From Streptacidiphilus pinicola (lineage in GTDB: Bacteria; Actinomycetota; Actinomycetes; Streptomycetales; Streptomycetaceae), in contig NZ_QKYN01000082.1 of assembly GCF_003258295.1 (NCBI RefSeq), positions 17,898 to 81,897 on the forward strand: a stretch of 64,000 nucleotides of DNA. Direction: 5' to 3'. A program made the position numbers and the translations under genes. Shown one piece after another: positions 63,400 to 64,000 of this stretch. The notes beneath the pieces are model-generated. The model was not told where the DNA came from, searched no databases, and saw only the letters and a program-made list of their open reading frames with translations. Each line of letters begins with the position of its first letter. The first letter of the stretch is position 1.

Positions 63400-63606
63400 A
63401 TGACCGCTCGTACCCCTGATGCCGAACCCCTGCTGACGCCGGCCGAGGTCGCCACCATGTTCCGCGTTGACCCGAAGACGGTCACCCGCTGGGCCAAGGC
63501 TGGCAAGCTCACCTCGATCCGGACGCTGGGGGGTCACCGCCGCTACCGCGAGGCGGAGGTGCGCGCCCTGCTCGCGGGCATTCCGCAGCAGCGCACGGAG
63601 GCCTGA
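63400..63606 (+). CDS. bldC: Developmental regulator BldC (small MerR-like DNA-binding protein)
   Basis: The 68-residue protein is a single winged-helix domain: LLTPAEVATMFRVDPKTVTR is the helix-turn-helix and LTSIRTLGGHRRYREAEVRA the wing and end. It lacks the dimerisation helix and effector domain of full MerR proteins. In Streptomyces BldC binds head-to-tail on direct repeats and holds back sporulation until vegetative growth is complete, while also activating antibiotic genes. It starts at ATG 63400 behind CGAGGAGG. A strong intrinsic terminator follows. Confidence 0.97.
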   Translation: MTARTPDAEPLLTPAEVATMFRVDPKTVTRWAKAGKLTSIRTLGGHRRYREAEVRALLAGIPQQRTEA

Positions 63607-63630
63607 GAGGCTTCGAGTATCAGCTTCACA

Positions 63631-63671
63631 CTGCATCGGACTCCGCCGGGTCCGATGCAGTTTTTTGTTTT
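63631..63671 (+). terminator. bldC intrinsic terminator
   Basis: CTGCATCGGAC and GTCCGATGCAG form a perfect 11-bp stem with an 8-nt loop followed by TTTTTTGTTTT. Confidence 0.95.
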
Positions 63672-63814
63672 CTGGAATTGCATTTCCGTGCTGTGCAATT
63701 GTACATATAAAATGAGCGGGCGATCGAGCGGTCGGAACGTGAGCAGTGGTCAAGAAAAGTTAAGTGACTCGCGTCACACCGCTCACACACGACCCACACA
63801 TCCGGCAGGCAAAC

Positions 63815-63850
63815 AGATCAGCCCGGATCCGAATGGATCCGGGCTGATCT
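63815..63850 (-). terminator. tRNA-Asp terminator
   Basis: AGATCAGCCCGGATCC and GGATCCGGGCTGATCT form a perfect 16-bp stem with a GAAT loop, just downstream (minus strand) of the tRNA. Confidence 0.85.
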
Positions 63851-63857
63851 CTGTGTG

Positions 63858-63931
63858 CGACCCCGACGGGACTTGAACCCGCGACCTCCACCTTGACAGG
63901 GTGGCGAGCTAACCAACTGCTCCACGGGGCC
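63858..63931 (-). tRNA. tRNA-Asp (anticodon GTC)
   Basis: A canonical 74-nt cloverleaf on the minus strand: acceptor GGCCCCG/CGGGGTC, D-loop with GG (AGTTGGTTA), anticodon stem CCACC/GGTGG with loop CTGTCAA, T-loop GTTCAAGTC. Discriminator G73 as in tRNA-Asp. CCA is not encoded. Confidence 0.96.
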
Positions 63932-64000
63932 TTGTGCGAGTGAGACTCTACTGCATGGCCGGGGCCCCGGTCGAATCGCTCTTCGAGTGCCGTCGTGCGG

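Overview
The window is GC-rich actinobacterial DNA with the gene content of the family Streptomycetaceae (Streptomyces, Kitasatospora, Streptacidiphilus and relatives). The main pointers are bldC at the right end, a valine/leucine dehydrogenase next to it, an Lsr2-type nucleoid protein beside purSQL, a LAETG sortase-E substrate, an HspR-type HAIR box before clpB, and many start codons directly behind a TANNNT hexamer (leaderless promoters). From memory, the right half (purD to bldC) follows the order of S. coelicolor SCO4068-SCO4091, and the left half carries neighbours of SCO3629-SCO3661 (purA, fba, pyrE, clpB). I cannot name the genus.

Layout. 1-6.4 kb holds a broken-off PIN toxin end, a GNAT, secreted proteins, an MFS exporter behind a large palindrome, a flavin-type oxidase-family protein, a small kinase and a LURP-one protein. 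6.4-15.1 kb holds clpB, a NarL-type two-component system and an envelope group (propeller plus L,D-transpeptidase-like protein, YbjN protein, L,D-transpeptidase lipoprotein, another lipoprotein). 15.1-22.5 kb is the most accessory stretch: oxidoreductase, aminotransferase, a vapBC pair with a nearby vapC scrap, a large beta-helix/PKD exoprotein, an MFS remnant and an FHA protein. 22.9-35.8 kb is mostly core: membrane spermidine-synthase homologue, SRPBCC protein, aldose epimerase, pyrE, DedA, fba, DUF3151, a secreted Cys/His-rich protein with a DoxX-Rieske fusion, a degenerate lipid-kinase homologue, purA and two acetyltransferases. 35.8-42.2 kb holds a class III aminotransferase, a GntR regulator and a large FG-GAP exoprotein.

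42.4-64 kb is the purine and development region: SLATT protein, purD, a probable inactive M48 peptidase homologue, a dimethylformamidase-like protein, purC, three tRNA-Gly genes, an Lsr2 protein, purS-purQ-purL with overlapping ends, an ECF41 sigma factor, a DMT transporter, a sterol-carrier/MDMPI protein, purF-purM, DUF3073, vdh, an unknown protein, bldC and tRNA-Asp. With purA, the window encodes PurF, PurD, PurSQL, PurM, PurC and PurA of IMP/AMP synthesis, plus PyrE for UMP.

The most striking item is a tRNA-Gly(UCC)-like gene at 49880-49951. Its acceptor, D and anticodon stems are perfect, but the D-loop lacks GG and the T-arm lacks the TTC signature. It is a candidate for a glycine tRNA set aside from translation, for instance for the peptidoglycan glycine bridge. 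Other points of interest are the Cys/His-rich plus DoxX-Rieske pair, probable pseudoenzymes, and several well-placed but unassigned operators.
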